Shown: positions 37,455-39,298 of the stretch, one piece after another | Layout: every line of letters begins with the position of its first letter | Numbering within the stretch: the first letter of the stretch is position 1 | Assembly: GCA_009777055.1 (NCBI GenBank) | Contig: WRMQ01000015.1 | Location: 1-39,298 of the forward strand | Direction of reading: 5' to 3' | Length of the DNA: 39,298 bases | Source of the DNA: Oscillospiraceae bacterium | Lineage (GTDB): Bacteria > Bacillota > Clostridia > Oscillospirales > Acutalibacteraceae | Notes under the pieces: model-generated | The model's database searches: none | Seen by the model: only the letters and a program-made list of their open reading frames with translations | What the model was told of the DNA's origin: nothing | Program-made: the position numbers and the translations under genes

Positions 37455-38597
37455 ATGACCAACCGCGCGGGAAATTATACCAAAAATCTATCTGGCGAGG
37501 CGGCCTATCAGTCGTTTTGTCCGGCTCCTTTACCGCCTGTTCCGCCGCTGGAAGTGGACGGCGAAATCACGGCGCTGCTCGTCAAGGCCAACCGACAGCT
37601 GGTTTTGCTTGAGCAAAGCGCGGCGCATATCCCCAGCGTCCACCTGTTCATGGGGATGTATGTCCGCAAGGAGGCGCTGATGTCCTCGCAAATCGAGGGC
37701 ACGCAGGCCACGCTTGAGGATGTGCTTGACCCCAATCTGGACGCCAACACTAACCGCGACGTGGCTGAGGTGATTAACTACATCAAGGCCACCGAGTTTG
37801 CGGTTGCGCGACTGCGCGAATTGCCCTTGAGCAACCGCCTCATCCGTGAAACCCACGCTGTCTTGATGGCGGGCGCACGGGGGGCGGAGAAAAATCCGGG
37901 CGAGTTCCGCCGTTCGCAAAACTGGATTGGCGCGGCGGGCAGCACCATCAAAAACGCCCGCTATATCCCGCCCATGCCGCAGGACATGATAGAGGCAATG
38001 TCAGATTTGGAGAAATATTTGAATGCTGATGATACTCTGGATGTTTTGATACAGGCCGCGCTGATTCACTATCAATTTGAGACAATTCACCCGTTTTTAG
38101 ATGGCAATGGGCGCATTGGGCGGCTTTTGATACCTCTCTTCTTGATGGAAAAGAAGATATTAACCACACCAGCGCTGTATATTTCCTATTTTCTCAAGAA
38201 AAACCGCACAGAATATTACGATAGACTGATGGAAGTCCGCAAAAAAGGCAATTATGAGCAGTGGGTGCGGTTTTTCTTACAGGCCATTTATGAATCCGCC
38301 GAGGACGCAACCGAGACAATCGCGAAATTAACCGCTCTGCATGAGCGCAATAGCTTGAAAATCAAGGGCTTTGGCCGCGCCGCTAAAACTTCTCTTCGCC
38401 TGCTGGCCTATCTGGAGGAAAACCCGATTATCGACATCCAAAAGACCGCTGCCGCATTGGAAAGCTCGTTTAACACGATTTCAGGTGCGGTCAACCGGCT
38501 TGTGGAGGCAGGGATTTTGTCGCAGTCCACAGGTAACCAGCGCAACCGCACGTTTTCTTATGTTGAATATCTGGATGTTTTACGTAACGGAACTTAA
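37455..38597 (+). CDS. Fic-domain AMPylase-type protein with C-terminal winged helix
   Basis: 380 aa. The Fic motif HPFLDGNGRIGRLL is complete with catalytic His. The N-terminal helix SSQIEGTQATLEDVL has the S-x-x-x-E-G inhibitory motif of class II Fic proteins, whose Glu blocks ATP binding until released. A beta-hairpin flap region (NWIGAAGSTIKNARYIPPMP) precedes the motif. The last about 70 residues (SLRLLAYLEENPIIDIQKTA...NRLVEAGILSQSTG) are a winged helix. Such Fic proteins (e.g. the Shewanella type) transfer AMP to proteins, often themselves. A toxin-like or defence role on the element is inference. Confidence 0.93.
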   Translation: MTNRAGNYTKNLSGEAAYQSFCPAPLPPVPPLEVDGEITALLVKANRQLVLLEQSAAHIPSVHLFMGMYVRKEALMSSQIEGTQATLEDVLDPNLDANTNRDVAEVINYIKATEFAVARLRELPLSNRLIRETHAVLMAGARGAEKNPGEFRRSQNWIGAAGSTIKNARYIPPMPQDMIEAMSDLEKYLNADDTLDVLIQAALIHYQFETIHPFLDGNGRIGRLLIPLFLMEKKILTTPALYISYFLKKNRTEYYDRLMEVRKKGNYEQWVRFFLQAIYESAEDATETIAKLTALHERNSLKIKGFGRAAKTSLRLLAYLEENPIIDIQKTAAALESSFNTISGAVNRLVEAGILSQSTGNQRNRTFSYVEYLDVLRNGT

Positions 38598-38956
38598 CCG
38601 ATTTTCCTGATACACCGCTCAAAATCCCAATCTGCCAGAGGACACCATAGCTACAGGGAACCCCTAACGGGGTTGAGAACGACCCGGTTTTGCTCTCGGC
38701 GCGTGGCTCCGATTTCTCCCGGCGCGGCCTGCACCCTAACGGCTATCTCACCCGCCGGATACTCCGGCGGTAGGGAGCTACCGTCCGTTGGGCGCGGTTG
38801 CCGCTCCTCTATTGGTTGACTGCCATTGGCGTACCGAGTTGCACAGTCCCCCACCGAACGGGGTTTACCCTCTTTTTTTGTATACCGCTGTGTATCGCGG
38901 TTGTCTTTTTGTGAAGCAAAACCCGGGTAAAAGGCGTTCGGTTGCCCGATTGACTG
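38598..38956. other. G+C-rich, hairpin-rich stretch without supported gene
   Basis: Several short inverted repeats (ACCCCTAACGGGGTT near 38659, CCGGATACTCCGG near 38755). Open frames on both strands (e.g. 38854-38651 minus, 67 aa) have no ribosome site or recognised family. I have a vague memory of similar sequence in Firmicutes integrative elements. It could be a structured RNA or an intron-like remnant. Confidence 0.35.
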
Positions 38957-38985
38957 TTGACTTTATCGAGCGAACTCGGTATAAT
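38957..38985 (+). promoter_or_regulatory. Strong sigma-A promoter without a downstream gene
   Basis: -35 TTGACT (38957-38962), 17-bp spacer, perfect -10 TATAAT (38980-38985). The only thing downstream before a terminator is about 60 bp of non-coding sequence. Confidence 0.85.
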
Positions 38986-38991
38986 TCAAAC

Positions 38992-39081
38992 AATCTATGT
39001 AGGTTTTGACTTCGACAATCAAAAATCTACCACACCGTATAGGAAAAAGGAAGCCCCAAAATCAAATTTTGGGCTTCTTTT
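38992..39081 (+). ncRNA. Candidate small RNA, about 90 nt
   Basis: Bounded by the promoter at 38957-38985 and the terminator at 39050-39081. It contains a hairpin GTAGGTTTTGA / TCAAAAATCTAC (with one bulge) around CTTCGACAA. No ORF with a ribosome site is present. It could be an antisense or counter-transcript regulator of the element. Start position is estimated 7 nt after the -10. Confidence 0.5.
39050..39081 (+). terminator. Terminator of candidate small RNA
   Basis: GAAGCCCCAAAAT (39050-39062) pairs with ATTTTGGGCTTC (39066-39077), one bulged C, followed by TTTT. Confidence 0.85.
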
Positions 39082-39097
39082 GCATCTGGTAGCGGTA

Positions 39098-39134
39098 TGC
39101 TGTATGCTATAGCATATGATGTGCTGTATGCTAT
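39098..39134. repeat. Direct 13-mers and a palindrome
   Basis: TGCTGTATGCTAT occurs at 39098-39110 and 39122-39134, 24 bp apart. TATGCTATAGCATA at 39103-39116 is a perfect 14-bp palindrome. Possibly protein-binding sites related to the CDS that ends at 39202. Confidence 0.45.
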
Positions 39135-39201
39135 GTCATACAATATGGCAGCTGCTGCATTTTATGGCCTGTCAAATGCTGTGACATATAATATATGCAT
39201 A

Positions 39202-39298
39202 TTATTCTACGCCAAGTACCCGCTTTAATACTTCATCCACCAGCTTGCCTTTTGTTATATCACGCCGTTTGGCTTCGCGCTCCAATGCCTGTGAAAAG
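39202..39298 (-). CDS. C-terminal end of a short protein, cut by the window edge
   Basis: The frame reads FSQALEREAKRRDITKGKLV then DEVLKRVLGVE and TAA (39204-39202). The charged helix followed by a TKGKLVDEVLKR segment suggests a ribbon-helix-helix or similar small DNA-binding protein, but too little is visible to name it. The 5' end is outside the window. Confidence 0.5.
   Translation of the reverse strand, partial: FSQALEREAKRRDITKGKLVDEVLKRVLGVE

Larger units (their letters stand above)
37071..39298. mobile_element. Edge of a tRNA-Tyr-integrated element (continues beyond window)
   Basis: Starts at the break in tRNA-Tyr. The stretch 37071-37391 has no supported gene. The element then carries a Fic gene with its own promoter and operators, a G+C-rich structured region, a candidate small RNA and the end of a short minus-strand CDS. 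No integrase is seen in this part; it should be at the other end. Confidence 0.55.

Overview
ORGANISM. The window looks like an endospore-forming, Gram-positive Clostridia chromosome (Oscillospiraceae-like is a guess from protein style). Reasons: a dipicolinate synthase B (DpaB/SpoVFB) fragment, a SpoIID-like/peptidoglycan-binding spore protein, GatCAB, a RemB-like protein, a sortase-type sorting signal, many secreted lipoproteins, AGGAGG ribosome sites and near-consensus sigma-A promoters with 17-bp spacers. Host genes are G+C-rich; several inserted segments are clearly A+T-richer.

LAYOUT. 1-1040: end of a Pro/Cys-rich spore-envelope-type gene and the 5' part of a SpoIID-like/peptidoglycan-binding gene. 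1041-10178: a 9,138-bp mobile element lying inside that gene. It carries a large serine recombinase with a 49-aa partner ORF, a GLUG-repeat surface protein and lipoprotein, a nested tyrosine integrase between inverted 27-bp sites, remnants of conjugation genes (TraG/VirD4, M48 peptidase) and a MntA/HepT-type toxin-antitoxin pair. 10179-11271: 3' part of the split gene. 11367-16453 (minus): pstS-pstC-pstA-pstB-phoU plus a zinc/manganese-type binding lipoprotein. 16708-25207 (plus): maf-remB, then gatC-gatA-tcdA-gatB-phosphoesterase-anchored lipase-GH105, most joints overlapping. 25196-27174 (minus): an asparagine synthetase-like gene preceded by a beheaded dpaB. 27175-28915: left end of a second element with a paralogous partner-ORF/recombinase pair. 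29011-36918: secreted lipases, an SGNH hydrolase, a cystatin-like lipoprotein, DegV, tRNA-Pro, a secreted protein and a transglutaminase-like protein. 37016-39298: a 3' fragment of tRNA-Tyr marking the edge of a third integrated element, with a Fic enzyme, a candidate small RNA and the end of a short CDS.

MAIN POINT. Two paralogous serine-recombinase modules each sit in a gene of spore formation: a SpoIID-like/PG-binding gene and dpaB. Excision of the first between the shared TA at 1039-1040 and 10177-10178 restores a continuous 449-codon gene, and the joined element ends would form a perfect 52-bp palindrome. This matches the logic of developmental intervening elements (skin in sigK, SPbeta in spsM, vfbin in spoVFB). 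The short conserved ORF just upstream of both recombinases is a candidate accessory or directionality factor. The 5' half of dpaB is not in the window, so the second case is less complete.

OTHER STRUCTURE. Heptanucleotide tandem repeats and GTAGGGG-palindromes are scattered through host genes and supply parts of the ends of GatA, PstC, TcdA and a lipase-like protein. Maf has an A/T-only-like insertion encoding a Lys/Asn/Ile/Leu stretch. PstS has its two halves in swapped order. No CRISPR array, rRNA or replication origin was recognised.
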